Positions 30,254 to 41,328 of a stretch of DNA of 64,000 nucleotides are shown in pieces. Made by a program: the position numbers and the translations under genes. Under the pieces are notes generated by a model, which saw nothing but the letters and a program-made list of their open reading frames with translations, ran no database searches and had not been told where the DNA came from. Origin of the DNA: Rhodospirillaceae bacterium (GTDB lineage: Bacteria; Pseudomonadota; Alphaproteobacteria; Kiloniellales; DSM-21159); the NCBI GenBank assembly GCA_006969625.1, contig CP030885.1, positions 3,855,430 through 3,919,429 on the forward strand. The letters are read 5' to 3'. Each line of letters begins with the position of its first letter. Positions within the stretch are counted from its first letter, which is position 1.

Positions 30254-32589
30254 AGCTTGCCGACGTCGGCGGTCAGGAAGGTGGCGCTCAGTACATGCTC
30301 CGGATCGCAGGCCGCAGCCTGGTTCATCAGGCTTTCGAATTGGTTGATGTAGCGCGTCGCCTGCTCGCGGAAGCGCTCGTCCTCCTTGAAGCGCTGGGCG
30401 ATCTGCGGCGCGCTGAAGCCGTCCTGCCTGGCGCGCGTCAGGCGCCTTGCGAAGATCGAGCGCTCGCCCTTGCGGTAGCGCTTCCACAGCTCCTCCGGCA
30501 CCTCGCCCTCGAACAGGCGGGTCAGGTCGATGGCCTGCGAGTTCAGATCCTCGATCATCACCGTGGCGCTGCGCAGGAAGAGGTCGCGCCGGGTCTCCAG
30601 GTCGCTCTGCTTCAGGGTCAGCGCCTGCTGGCCCGCCTCGTCGGCGGCCTGCCGCAGTTCCTCGGCGCGCTGGCGGAACTGCTCGCCGATCTCCTCGAAG
30701 CGGACGGCCAGACCCTTGATCGAGCCGTCGAAGCGGTCGCGTTGGGCGTCCATCAGCGTACCCAACTCGCCGGCCCGGCCCAGCGCCGTCTCGGCCGAGG
30801 TCTCCAGCGCCTTGCTGCGCTCGGCCACCAGGTCGCCTAGTCTGGTCAGCGTCTCCAGCGAGCTCGCGGCCGTTTCGCGCAGGTCGGCGAGCTGTGCCTG
30901 CGCCTCCTCGCGCAGGTCGACGCCCGCCGCCTGCGCCGCCTCGGTCGCCGCGCCCAGGGCCCCGGTCTGGGTCGCCAGCTCGCCCTGCAGGCTTTCGGTC
31001 AGGCGCTGCAGCTCGCCGGACAGGGCCTGCAGCCGCGTCAGCTCCTCCTCGACCGCCGCGCGCAGCACGCCGGCCGCCTTCTGCGCGCCGGCGGCCGAGG
31101 CGGCGAGCGCCTCGTTCTGGGTGCGCAGCTCGGCCGCCGCCTGCAGTTCGCGCTGTTCGGCCAACCCGGCCGCCTCGCGCAGCTCGGCCGACAGCGCGCG
31201 CAGGCCCTGGCCGACCTCGCCGATGCGGCTGCCCGCCTGGTCGGCGGCGGCGCGCAGCTCGCCGGCGCGCGCCTGGAAGGCCTGCCCCGCCCGCTCGGCA
31301 CGTTCGACGGCACGGTCGGAGGCGGCGTTCAGCGCCTCGACGTGCGGGCGCACCTGCTCGCCGGCCTGCTGCAGCTTGCGCCCGGCGTAGGCGGCCAGCT
31401 CGGTGAAGCTCTCCGAATTCGCGTTGGCCAGGGCAGTCAGCTCCGTTGCGGCCTGCTGCATCTCCTCGCGCAGGCGCTGGGCCGCGCGCTCGGCGATACC
31501 CGACAGCTCCTCGCCCTGGGTGCGGAAGGTGGCCGACATGGAGGTGGCGGCGGCGTCGGCCTGGCCGAAGGCCTCGCGCGCCGACTCGCTGCCCGCCTCC
31601 AGCCGGCCGGTGACGTCGGCCGCACGCGTTTCGATCTCCTCCGACAGGCTGCGCAGCGCGCCGACCTCCTGGTCGATGGTCGCCTTCAGGTAATTGGCCT
31701 GGGAGGTGGTGCGCTCGAAGGCGCCGGTCAGGCGGGCCAGCGAGTCCTGCACCTCGTCGGAGAAGGACTTGGCCTCGCGCGCCAAGCGTCCGGCGGCCGA
31801 GAGCACGGCCTTGCTGTCGCCCTCCAGGTCGGCGCGCAGAGAGACGGCGGCGCCCTTGACCTCCTCGGTCGCCAGCTTCATGGCTTGCGCGTGGGCGCTC
31901 ATCTCGGCGGCGGCGCGCGTGCTGTCGCCCAGGGCGTGCTCGACGGCGGCGTTGAACTCCTCCGCCGGACGGCGCATGGCGCCGGCGATCTCCTCGGCGG
32001 CGGCCTGGGCGCGCTGCAACGCGGCTTCGAAGGCGGCGATTTCGGTCTCGCTGGCCTCGCGGCTGCTGGCCACCATCTGCGCCAGCCGCTCGCGCGCCTC
32101 GGTCAGCTCGCTCTGCTGCGCGGCGAGGGCTTCGCGGAGCTGTTCGGCCTGGGCCGAGGCGCGCACGCCCGCACCGGTCAACTCCTGGCTCTGCTTGGCG
32201 AAGGCTTGGCGGGTCGTCTCCAGCCGCTCGGCCACGTCCTCGCCGACCTGGCGCAGGATGTCGCCCTGCTCGGCGAGCTGGCGGGTGATGTCGCGAAGCT
32301 GCACCGCCGCCACGTCCGGCGGATAGGCCAGCGCGTCGAGCTTGCGCAGCAGGTCGCGCGACTCCGCGCGCACGCCGCGCGCGGCCAGGACGCCGAAAAT
32401 CACCAGCCAGACCAGCGTCGGCGGCAGCAGCGCGCCGGCCAAGCCGGCGGCCAGGTCGCTCGGCAGCAGTTGGTCCAGATTGGCCCAGCCGATCGACCGC
32501 TGGATATACGCCGCGACGAAGGCGAACCAGGCGAGCGAGATCAGGGTCGCCGCAGCCAGGAACAAAGCGGACTCGCGCCAGCGCCCCAT
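30214..32589 (-). CDS. Membrane-anchored long coiled-coil protein
   Basis: A 791-residue protein. Two membrane segments lie near residues 6-28 and 47-69. An uninterrupted Ala/Glu/Gln/Arg-rich coiled coil follows (about 95-650). A conserved-looking C-terminal domain ends in GERSIFARRLTRARQDGFS and YINQFESLMNQAAACDPEHVL. The architecture is like Caulobacter TipN, a polarity factor, but composition alone cannot prove homology. Its stop overlaps the convergent transporter. The degenerate-EAL, TipF-like gene lies about 4 kb away. Confidence 0.88.
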   Translation of the reverse strand: MGRWRESALFLAAATLISLAWFAFVAAYIQRSIGWANLDQLLPSDLAAGLAGALLPPTLVWLVIFGVLAARGVRAESRDLLRKLDALAYPPDVAAVQLRDITRQLAEQGDILRQVGEDVAERLETTRQAFAKQSQELTGAGVRASAQAEQLREALAAQQSELTEARERLAQMVASSREASETEIAAFEAALQRAQAAAEEIAGAMRRPAEEFNAAVEHALGDSTRAAAEMSAHAQAMKLATEEVKGAAVSLRADLEGDSKAVLSAAGRLAREAKSFSDEVQDSLARLTGAFERTTSQANYLKATIDQEVGALRSLSEEIETRAADVTGRLEAGSESAREAFGQADAAATSMSATFRTQGEELSGIAERAAQRLREEMQQAATELTALANANSESFTELAAYAGRKLQQAGEQVRPHVEALNAASDRAVERAERAGQAFQARAGELRAAADQAGSRIGEVGQGLRALSAELREAAGLAEQRELQAAAELRTQNEALAASAAGAQKAAGVLRAAVEEELTRLQALSGELQRLTESLQGELATQTGALGAATEAAQAAGVDLREEAQAQLADLRETAASSLETLTRLGDLVAERSKALETSAETALGRAGELGTLMDAQRDRFDGSIKGLAVRFEEIGEQFRQRAEELRQAADEAGQQALTLKQSDLETRRDLFLRSATVMIEDLNSQAIDLTRLFEGEVPEELWKRYRKGERSIFARRLTRARQDGFSAPQIAQRFKEDERFREQATRYINQFESLMNQAAACDPEHVLSATFLTADVGKLYLLLSRSLGREV

Positions 32590-32655
32590 CTCAGTACCGC
32601 CGTCCCCGGCCGCGGCCGCCGTCCTGCGAAGCCATGGATCGGCCCATGCGCGCGA

Positions 32656-34809
<2,154 letters not shown>

Positions 34810-34980
34810 GGCTCGCAAATCCGCCGCAATTGCGCCTGGACCGGTCCGTACCTCAGACCGGCAATTGTCGGGGCGGATATAACCATGCGCGCGGGCGCGG
34901 TGTCCACGCGGGGCAGGGCAGACCTCCGAGCTTGGCCGCAGGCCCCTTTGCGTGCCCTCAGGCTGGGCTAGATCGAGGGT

Positions 34981-35769
34981 ATGGTCATGCGCAGCCATCG
35001 CCGCGCCGCGCCACGCGCCGCCCTGATCACCGGGGCCTCCTCCGGCATCGGGGCAGCCTTTGCCCGCTGCCTGGCACCGAGCAGCGGGCTGGTCCTGGTC
35101 GCCCGGAACCGGGACCGGCTGGAGGCTCTGCGAGCCGAGTTGCCTCAGGACGACGTCGAGATCGTCTCCGCCGACCTGACCACGCCGGAGGGCTGCGACA
35201 CCGCCGCCGCGGCGGCGGACACGGCCGGGATCGACCTGCTGGTCAGCAACGCCGGCATGGGCCGGATCGGTGCGGTTCTGGACAGCGACCCGAAAGATCT
35301 GGAGGCGACGGTGCAGCTCAATGCCCTGGCGCCGCTGCGCCTGATCCGTGCGATGCTGCCCGGCATGCTGGAGAGAGCCGCGGCTTCCGACCGGCGGGCC
35401 GGCCTGATCGACATCACCTCGACCGCCGCCTTCGTCTCGGTCCCGGGCTTTGCCACCTACGCCGCAAGCAAGGCTTTCCTGCAGTCGTTATCGGAGTCGC
35501 TCGCCGCCGAATTGCGCGGCGAACCGATCGACGTGCTCACCCTTGCGCCCGGGCCGACGAAGAGCGATTTCGGCCGCCGCGCCGGCTACGGCGGCGGGAG
35601 CCTACCGGCCGCGGCCAGCCCGGATACGGTCGCGCGGGTCGCCTTACGCAGCCTGGGCCAGACACCGACCCTGGCGCTCGGCGCGGAAGGCGCGGTCTTC
35701 AATCCCCTCACCTTCGGCCGCCAGGGCTTCGCCCACCTGCTCGACCTGGGCCGGCGGGTACTGAGGTAG
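34981..35769 (+). CDS. Short-chain dehydrogenase/reductase
   Basis: A 262-residue classical SDR. It has the cofactor motif [12 protein letters not shown] near residue 17, NAG at about residue 91, the catalytic Ser (ITSTAAF) and YAASK, followed by the PGPTKSDF loop. It is NAD(P)-dependent, but the substrate is unknown. A GAGGG sits just before the ATG. Divergent from the mutase gene and convergent with the HAD gene, with adjoining stops. Confidence 0.93.
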   Translation: MVMRSHRRAAPRAALITGASSGIGAAFARCLAPSSGLVLVARNRDRLEALRAELPQDDVEIVSADLTTPEGCDTAAAAADTAGIDLLVSNAGMGRIGAVLDSDPKDLEATVQLNALAPLRLIRAMLPGMLERAAASDRRAGLIDITSTAAFVSVPGFATYAASKAFLQSLSESLAAELRGEPIDVLTLAPGPTKSDFGRRAGYGGGSLPAAASPDTVARVALRSLGQTPTLALGAEGAVFNPLTFGRQGFAHLLDLGRRVLR

Positions 35770-36639
35770 CTACCACTTCAACACCGGCAGGCACGCCGCC
35801 GGTGGCCAGCCGGACTCGGCACAGAGCCTGTCGACCGCCGCCTGGCTCGGCGTCTCGCCTTCGGCGATGCCCAGGGCCTCGGCGTGGATGCCGCCGGCGA
35901 TCAGGATCGGGGCGATCTCGGCCTCCAGGGCGCCGGCGACGTCGGTGCGCAGGGAGTCGCCGAGCGCGGCGACCCGGTCGCGCGGCAGGCCGAGGGCGCT
36001 CAGGCATTCGTGGTAGACCTCGGCGTGCGGCTTGCCGTGGTAGCGCACCGGCCCGCCCAGGTCCTCGTAGCGTTGGGCGAGCAGGCCGGCGCAGATCTCC
36101 CGCACGCCGCCGCGGATCACCTCCAGGTCCGGGTTGGCGCAGACCATCGGCAGGCGCCGGGATGCGGCGGCCAGCAGGTCGGCCTCGTAGTCGGCCAGGG
36201 TGGAGTCGCCCATGTGCGCGCCGGTGTTGAGCAGGAAGTCGGCCGCGCCCAGGTCCTCGACGAAGTCGTAGTCCAGCCCGGCGCGCATGCCGTTGTCGCG
36301 GTCGGGGCCGATGTGGAAGCAGCGCCGGCCGAGGCGGGCGTAGAAGTCGTCGGTGCGGCTCTTCAGGTTCTCCCAGGCGACCTCGCCGGAGGAGAGCACC
36401 GTGTCGTAGAGCTGCGGCGCGATGCCCAGCTCGTTCATCTTCGCCTCGACCTCGGCGGCGCGGCGCGGCGCGTTCGACAGCACGGCGATCTTGGCGCCGC
36501 GGTCGCGCAGCTTCTCGAGGCAGGCGACGGCATCCGGGAAGGCGCGCACGCCGTCGTGCAGCACGCCCCAGAGGTCGCAGACGTAGCCGTCGTAGGCCGC
36601 GGCCAGGGGCGCCAGGCCGTCGTACAGGGGGATACGCAT
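35770..36639 (-). CDS. HAD-superfamily phosphatase (TIGR01459 type)
   Basis: A 289-residue HAD subclass IIA protein. Motif I is CDLWGVLHDG (the nucleophile Asp), motif II lies in VLSNAPRRAAEV, motif III is GKPHAEVYHECL and motif IV is ALGDSLRTDVAGA. These resemble the NagD-like alphaproteobacterial group. The substrate is unknown. A start at 36681 would add 14 residues without homology, so the ATG at 36639 is chosen. It is 67 bases downstream of the EAL-like gene. Confidence 0.92.
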   Translation of the reverse strand: MRIPLYDGLAPLAAAYDGYVCDLWGVLHDGVRAFPDAVACLEKLRDRGAKIAVLSNAPRRAAEVEAKMNELGIAPQLYDTVLSSGEVAWENLKSRTDDFYARLGRRCFHIGPDRDNGMRAGLDYDFVEDLGAADFLLNTGAHMGDSTLADYEADLLAAASRRLPMVCANPDLEVIRGGVREICAGLLAQRYEDLGGPVRYHGKPHAEVYHECLSALGLPRDRVAALGDSLRTDVAGALEAEIAPILIAGGIHAEALGIAEGETPSQAAVDRLCAESGWPPAACLPVLKW

Positions 36640-36706
36640 GAAAGCTCGCTCGCGTGCAGGGACGGGCGCGCCTTGTGCCACAGGCGCAGCGCCTCGTGAA
36701 GCGGGC

Positions 36707-37894
36707 TCAGGCGGCCAGCTTGGCCGGGCGCGGCTCGCCGAAGAGGTAGCCCTGGCCGAAGTCGATGCCGAGTTCCAGCAGCTCGACGAGCTGCTCGTCG
36801 CTCTCGATCTTTTCGACCACCAGGTCGATTTCCGCCTGCGCCAGGCGGGCGCGCAGCCGCGCCACCTCCTCGCCCGGCCGGCCGAGCAGGGCGCGGGCGG
36901 GGATCTTCACCAGGTCGACGTGCTTGGCCGTCAGCTTGGTCGGGTCGAACGCCAGGTCCTGCATGGAGTCGACCGACAGGCGCGCGCCCAGGTGCCAGAG
37001 CCGCGAGAGATAGGCCTCCGCCTCCGGTGCCAGCGCGGCGAAGTCGGCCTGCGCCATCTCGAAGACCAGGCTGGAAGCCAACTCGGCGTTGGCGTCCAGG
37101 TAGTCGACGAAGTCGCCGAAGAAGTCCGGGTCCTGCAGGGTGTGCGGCGAGAGGTTGCAGACGAAGCCGAGACGCTCGCCGCGCTTCTGGATGCGCCGGA
37201 CGAGCTGGATGCAGCGCAGCAGCAGCATGTTGTCGATGGCCGACATCAGCCCGGCGCGCTCGGCGACGGGAATGTAGGCCTCCGGCAGCAAGAGCCGGCC
37301 GTCTGCGTCGCGCAAGCGCGAGAAACACTCGAAGAAGCGACGGCGACGCTGCGGCAGGCTGACGATCGGCTGTAGCACCAGTTCGATGCGGTCCTGCTTC
37401 AGCGCCTCGCGCACGGCGGCCAGCGCGGTGCGCGGGTCGATCTGCGTCACCCCCGCCGATGCCGAAACCGGCACCGCGGCACCGGCAGCGCGCCCCTGCG
37501 CACCGTCGAGACGGGTGACCACGCTCTGCAGCAGCTTGACCTCGGCCCGCGCCTCGTTCAGCGCGCGCTCCGGCGCCTGGGCCTCGCGGTGGGCGCGTAG
37601 GCCGTCGACCAAGCTCTTCAGCTCGCGCCGCGCCCACAGCACCTCCTCCTCGGCGTCGCGCACGCTGCGGCGCAGCTCGGCCAGCTCAGCGCGCAGGGCC
37701 ACCTCGGCTCGCCCGCGCAGCCAGGTCTCGCCGGCCAGTGCCAGCAGCGCCGCCAGCCCGACCGCCAGAGCCGCGCGCGCGGCCGGGGCCGCCAAGCCCT
37801 CCAGGCCCAGGGCGCCGGACAGGGCCGGCAGCGCCAGCCAGAGGCCAAGGCCGAAGCCGAGCGCGAGCAGCAGCGGTGCGAGAGAGCGAGCCAT
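36707..37894 (-). CDS. Degenerate EAL-domain membrane protein (TipF-like)
   Basis: A 395-residue protein with two membrane segments (about 7-27 and 40-58), a coiled coil (about 60-130) and a C-terminal EAL-fold domain (about 160-390). Catalytic residues of c-di-GMP phosphodiesterases are replaced: the EAL signature reads FFECFSRL, and the usual DDFG reads VDSM. Architecture and degeneracy match Caulobacter TipF, a c-di-GMP-binding flagellar positioning factor. It is therefore probably a receptor or scaffold, not an enzyme. The TipF identity is inferred. Confidence 0.87.
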   Translation of the reverse strand: MARSLAPLLLALGFGLGLWLALPALSGALGLEGLAAPAARAALAVGLAALLALAGETWLRGRAEVALRAELAELRRSVRDAEEEVLWARRELKSLVDGLRAHREAQAPERALNEARAEVKLLQSVVTRLDGAQGRAAGAAVPVSASAGVTQIDPRTALAAVREALKQDRIELVLQPIVSLPQRRRRFFECFSRLRDADGRLLLPEAYIPVAERAGLMSAIDNMLLLRCIQLVRRIQKRGERLGFVCNLSPHTLQDPDFFGDFVDYLDANAELASSLVFEMAQADFAALAPEAEAYLSRLWHLGARLSVDSMQDLAFDPTKLTAKHVDLVKIPARALLGRPGEEVARLRARLAQAEIDLVVEKIESDEQLVELLELGIDFGQGYLFGEPRPAKLAA

Positions 37895-38081
37895 GGCGCG
37901 ATCCTGCACCGCCAGGGCTTGCGCAAGCGTTAACCATGCGCGAGCGGCAGACTGCCGAATCGGAAACTCGGGGGCCGCATGAGCGTGACGATCGACCACA
38001 CCCAGCACGGCTCGACGTCGCGCCAGGCCTTGGCACCGCTGACCGAGCGTGGCATGGCACCGCAGGTGGTGGAGCTTCTCT

Positions 38082-39131
38082 TCAGGATGCGACATCCGCG
38101 CCGACTGCGTCGGCGACCCGGGCGAAGCCGTCGCGCCTCAGCAACTCGGACAGCTCGCGCTTGATGCGGGTAACGAGGCCAGGACCCTCGTAGACCAGCG
38201 CGGTGTAGAGCTGCACAAGGCTGGCGCCGGCGCGGATCTTGGCGTAGGCAGTGGCGCCGTCCTCCACCCCGCCGACGCCGATCAACGGCAATCGACCCTC
38301 GGTCAGGCGGTACATCTCGGCCAGCAGGTCGGTCGAGGGGCGGAATAGCGGTCGGCCCGACAAGCCGCCGGTTTCCGACTTGGCGGGATCCCGCAGATTC
38401 TCGGGCCGCGCGACGGTGGTGTTGGAGACGATCAGACCGTCCAGGCGGTCCAGCGCGACGGCGGCGATGTCGCGCCGGTCCGGCTCGGTCAGGTCGGGGG
38501 CGATCTTCAGCACCAGCGCCGGCGGCGGGTCCGGCAACTCTGCGCGGACAGCAGCGATCAGGCGCTCGAGCTCCGCCCTACCCTGCAGGGCGCGCAGGCC
38601 GGGGGTATTCGGCGAGGAGACGTTGATCGCCAGATAGTCGGCGTGGCGCGCCAGGGCGCGGGTGCTGGCGGCGTAGTCGGCTTCGGCCTGCCCGTCCTTG
38701 TTCTTGCCGAGATTGACGCCGAGCACGCCGGGCACAGGCGTCGCGCGAAATGCCTTGAGGCGCGGCTCGGCCCCGGCGATGCCCTCGTTGTTGAAGCCCA
38801 GCCGGTTGATGACGGCGCGGTCGGCGGGCAGCCTGAAGACCCTGGGGCGCGGGTTGCCCGGCTGCGGTTTCGGGGTGATCGAGCCGACCTCGACGAAGCC
38901 GAAGCCGAGCCGCAGCAGCGGTGCCATGACCTCGGCGTTCTTGTCGAAGCCGGCAGACATGCCCAAGGGGTTGGCGAAGCGCCGTCCCCAAACCTCGGTG
39001 GCAAGCACCGGGTCGTCGGCTTTGCTGGCGCCACCCAGCAGGCCCGACTTCAGCGCCCAGAGGGTCAGAGCGTGCGCGCGTTCGGGCGGCAGCCGGAACA
39101 GCAATGGGCGCAGGCCGGCGTAGAGGTTCAC
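38082..39131 (-). CDS. pyrD: Dihydroorotate dehydrogenase (quinone), class 2
   Basis: A 349-residue membrane-associated flavoenzyme that oxidises dihydroorotate in pyrimidine synthesis. It shows GMSAGFDKNAE, the FMN/substrate motif INVSSPNTPGLR, IVSNTT and GVGGVEDGATAYAKIRAGASLVQLYTAL. The start is a GTG at 39131, overlapping the stop of the upstream DUF952 gene in a 4-base GTGA, so translation is coupled. The open frame upstream belongs to that gene's strand. Confidence 0.96.
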   Translation of the reverse strand: MNLYAGLRPLLFRLPPERAHALTLWALKSGLLGGASKADDPVLATEVWGRRFANPLGMSAGFDKNAEVMAPLLRLGFGFVEVGSITPKPQPGNPRPRVFRLPADRAVINRLGFNNEGIAGAEPRLKAFRATPVPGVLGVNLGKNKDGQAEADYAASTRALARHADYLAINVSSPNTPGLRALQGRAELERLIAAVRAELPDPPPALVLKIAPDLTEPDRRDIAAVALDRLDGLIVSNTTVARPENLRDPAKSETGGLSGRPLFRPSTDLLAEMYRLTEGRLPLIGVGGVEDGATAYAKIRAGASLVQLYTALVYEGPGLVTRIKRELSELLRRDGFARVADAVGADVAS

Positions 39132-39472
39132 GGGACGAGGGAGGGAAAGACGTGGCGGCCGTCCGCGCCGAGCGGCAGGTCGCGCACGAAGACCACCGCC
39201 TCGAGCGGCAGCGGCCCGTAGAGATGCGGAAACAGCGCGCCGCCGCGCGAGGGCTCCCACTTCAGTGCAGCGCCGAGGCGCTCCGGGTCGACGCCCAAGA
39301 TGACTAGGCCGTCCTGGCCGGCCCGGTGCTTGGCCACCGAGTCTACCACCTGGTCGCTGGCGGAGAAGTGGATGAAGCCGTCGCGGCGATCGTCGGCGGA
39401 ACCGGCGTAGCGGCCTTCCGCCACCGCAGCCTGCCAGCTCTCTCGCGTGCACACATGGAAAATCAAGGACAT
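39128..39472 (-). CDS. DUF952 family protein
   Basis: A 114-residue protein starting MSLIFHVCTRESWQAAVAEG, with DGFIHFSASDQV and LFPHLYGPLPLEAV. These are the DUF952 motifs, an ADP-ribosyltransferase-like fold of unknown function. It is translationally coupled to pyrD. In this arrangement the pair is a common alphaproteobacterial operon. Confidence 0.93.
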   Translation of the reverse strand: MSLIFHVCTRESWQAAVAEGRYAGSADDRRDGFIHFSASDQVVDSVAKHRAGQDGLVILGVDPERLGAALKWEPSRGGALFPHLYGPLPLEAVVFVRDLPLGADGRHVFPSLVP

Positions 39473-39660
39473 GCCGCTCCCCTTCGCCGTCGGCCTCGTG
39501 ACCCAGGCTTGTAAACGAGGCGGCCTGGAGGATGCCAGACCAGCGCGGGGCGGCAGAATGCGTTTACATAATGTTTCACAGCAATCGCATGGCGTTTGTC
39601 TGCAGGGCTTAGACAGAGGGGAACGACCAATCGGTTCCGACCCGAGACTTCGCCTGAAGG

Positions 39661-40029
39661 ATGGCCAACGCCATGACCCGCAATCACGCCAATCGAGCCC
39701 CGCATCTGCGTCTGGTCGAGGTGTCCGACCAAACCGGCATCGTGGAAGCCGAACAGTGGCCGGAGCCGCACAGCCGTCCCGAGCTGGAAGCCGACCTCGA
39801 CAGTCTCGCAGGCGTGTGTGCCGAGGATCTGGCAGTCGGCGGACCGCCACTCGGCAGCCCGGCGCTCGTCGCCGCCCTGGATGCCGTCGCCGGCCTGCCG
39901 CCCTGCGACCTGATGCTGGTCCCCGTCGAGCCCGACCGCTGCATGCTGGAGGCCGGCGCAGAAGCCGGCGGCGTCGACCGCTTCACCGCCAGCCGCATCT
40001 ACCGCGCGATGACCCGCGCGGCGGAGTAG
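39661..40029 (+). CDS. Hypothetical protein flanking the virion cassette
   Basis: A 122-residue, acidic, soluble protein with no domain I recognise. It contains LDAVAGLPPCDLMLVPVEPDRC, shown here in brief because it looks structured, and ends RIYRAMTRAAE. The codon use is similar to its neighbours and a GAAGG lies just before the start, but a start at 39673 is also possible. It is convergent with the holin gene, ending three bases from it, and marks the host/cassette edge. Confidence 0.6.
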   Translation: MANAMTRNHANRAPHLRLVEVSDQTGIVEAEQWPEPHSRPELEADLDSLAGVCAEDLAVGGPPLGSPALVAALDAVAGLPPCDLMLVPVEPDRCMLEAGAEAGGVDRFTASRIYRAMTRAAE

Positions 40030-40032
40030 GTT

Positions 40033-40569
40033 TCAGCCGCCCAACAGCCTTTGCAGCAGGCCTGCCTTCGGGGCGACGCCGGCGGCGACTTCCTTGTCGC
40101 GGCTGCGCTTGACCACATTGATCCCCAGCACGGCCAGCGCGATGCCCCAGGCCGGGGTCAGCGCCACCATGGCCTCGACCAGCTCTTTGGCGTAGTGCGG
40201 CGTGGCCACCATGGCATAGGCGATGGCGGCGAACTGAAGCGCCCAGGTGAAGGAGACGATGTAGCCGAAGGTCGGGCGCCAGCGCCGTACGAAGGCGTCG
40301 TCGGAGCCGGCCTCGACGCGCATGGTGGCGTTCACCTGCGTCAGGATCTCAGTCTCGCGCGCCGCCTCGATCTCGCTCAGGCGCTCAAGGTGTCGGTTGG
40401 CTTCGGCCAGCCGCTCGGGTGGGATCTCGCCGCGCCCGACGGCGGCGTCGACCTCGTCGAGCGCCTGGGCGGCGGCGGCGGCGACCGGGTTGTCGATCGC
40501 CTTCAGGCCGCCGCTCACCAGACGCGTAAGCAGCGGCAGGCCGACACCGGCCAGCAATGCGGGCAGCAT
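40033..40569 (-). CDS. GTA-type 3TM holin
   Basis: A 178-residue protein. The N-terminus MLPALLAGVGLPLLTRLVSG is hydrophobic. A charged helical middle follows (RLSEIEAARETEILTQVNATM). Two more membrane segments lie near residues 120-165, and the end is basic (KRSRDKEV...LLQRLLGG). This matches the 3TM holin family first described in the Rhodobacter gene-transfer agent (PF11351). It would permit lysis or release of particles. It is the last gene of the cassette. Confidence 0.85.
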   Translation of the reverse strand: MLPALLAGVGLPLLTRLVSGGLKAIDNPVAAAAAQALDEVDAAVGRGEIPPERLAEANRHLERLSEIEAARETEILTQVNATMRVEAGSDDAFVRRWRPTFGYIVSFTWALQFAAIAYAMVATPHYAKELVEAMVALTPAWGIALAVLGINVVKRSRDKEVAAGVAPKAGLLQRLLGG

Positions 40570-40574
40570 CGTCC

Positions 40575-40946
40575 CTAGCCCTCCAGCGCATAGAACAGGA
40601 AGCCTTCGACCTCGGCGACCGGGCTGAGACCTTCCGCCCAGGCAGGCTGCGCGCCGGCTCGGTGGTACATTTCGGCACCCGCCACCAGCCCGGCGAGCAG
40701 TCCGTCGACCGCCTTCTGGCCGACCGCCAGGCAGCGGTCCCATACGTCGCCAGTCGGCACCTCCGGCGGCACCGCGAGCACCAGATGGCCCTTGCCGGCG
40801 CGCACCCAATCGGCGGCGCACAGCGCCTCCAGCAGGGTCTCGGAGGCATGGCGGTGCTTGACGTAGAGCCGCCAGGCGAACGCGCAGGCGGCCTCGGCGC
40901 CGGACGGCGGCGGGCCGTCGGCGGGCAACAGGATCGGGGTGATCAT
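40575..40946 (-). CDS. Uncharacterised phage-cassette protein
   Basis: A 123-residue soluble protein starting MITPILLPADGPPPSG, with a mixed helical composition and no motif I recognise. It is five bases upstream of the holin gene and 31 bases downstream of the next, so co-transcribed. I cannot assign a role; a lysis or packaging accessory is possible by position only. Confidence 0.75.
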   Translation of the reverse strand: MITPILLPADGPPPSGAEAACAFAWRLYVKHRHASETLLEALCAADWVRAGKGHLVLAVPPEVPTGDVWDRCLAVGQKAVDGLLAGLVAGAEMYHRAGAQPAWAEGLSPVAEVEGFLFYALEG

Positions 40947-40977
40947 GGCAATCTCCGGAGGGTTGGCCCAATGGCCG

Positions 40978-41289
40978 TCAATGGCCGTTGCGGCGCAGCA
41001 GGGGTTGACCGTCGATCTTCTGCTCGATGCGCAGCAGGTGCGCCGTCAGGCGCCGTTCGACCTCGCGCGTCGCTTCGTTGGAGGCGTACTGCTTGGCCAC
41101 CTCCAGCTTGAAGGCAGCGAGATCCGCCGCCAGCGCCTGATCAGCCGCGTCGGCGCGCCGACGCAGCCCTTCGACGGCATCGATCACTTCGCGTCGGATG
41201 CGCCAGATCAGCACGAAGAGCGCCGTGACGACGGGCAGCTCGACGACGCCGATCCACCAGACCAGATCGATCGAATGGGTCGTCTCCAT
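40978..41289 (-). CDS. Small membrane/coiled-coil protein
   Basis: A 103-residue protein with one N-terminal membrane segment (about residues 9-29) followed by a charged helical region likely to form a coiled coil. The arrangement is like phage spanin or Rz-type proteins, or accessory holins, but no sequence signature confirms this. It sits between terminase and holin, where lysis genes often lie. Confidence 0.78.
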   Translation of the reverse strand: METTHSIDLVWWIGVVELPVVTALFVLIWRIRREVIDAVEGLRRRADAADQALAADLAAFKLEVAKQYASNEATREVERRLTAHLLRIEQKIDGQPLLRRNGH

Positions 41290-41328
41290 GACTTGCTCGT
41301 CTTTCCAGTTCGCGATGGGTGCCGGCCG

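Noticed and set aside
39473..39660. tRNA or attachment site at the cassette edge
   Set aside because: I found no cloverleaf and no repeat shared with the other edge near 53967-54113.
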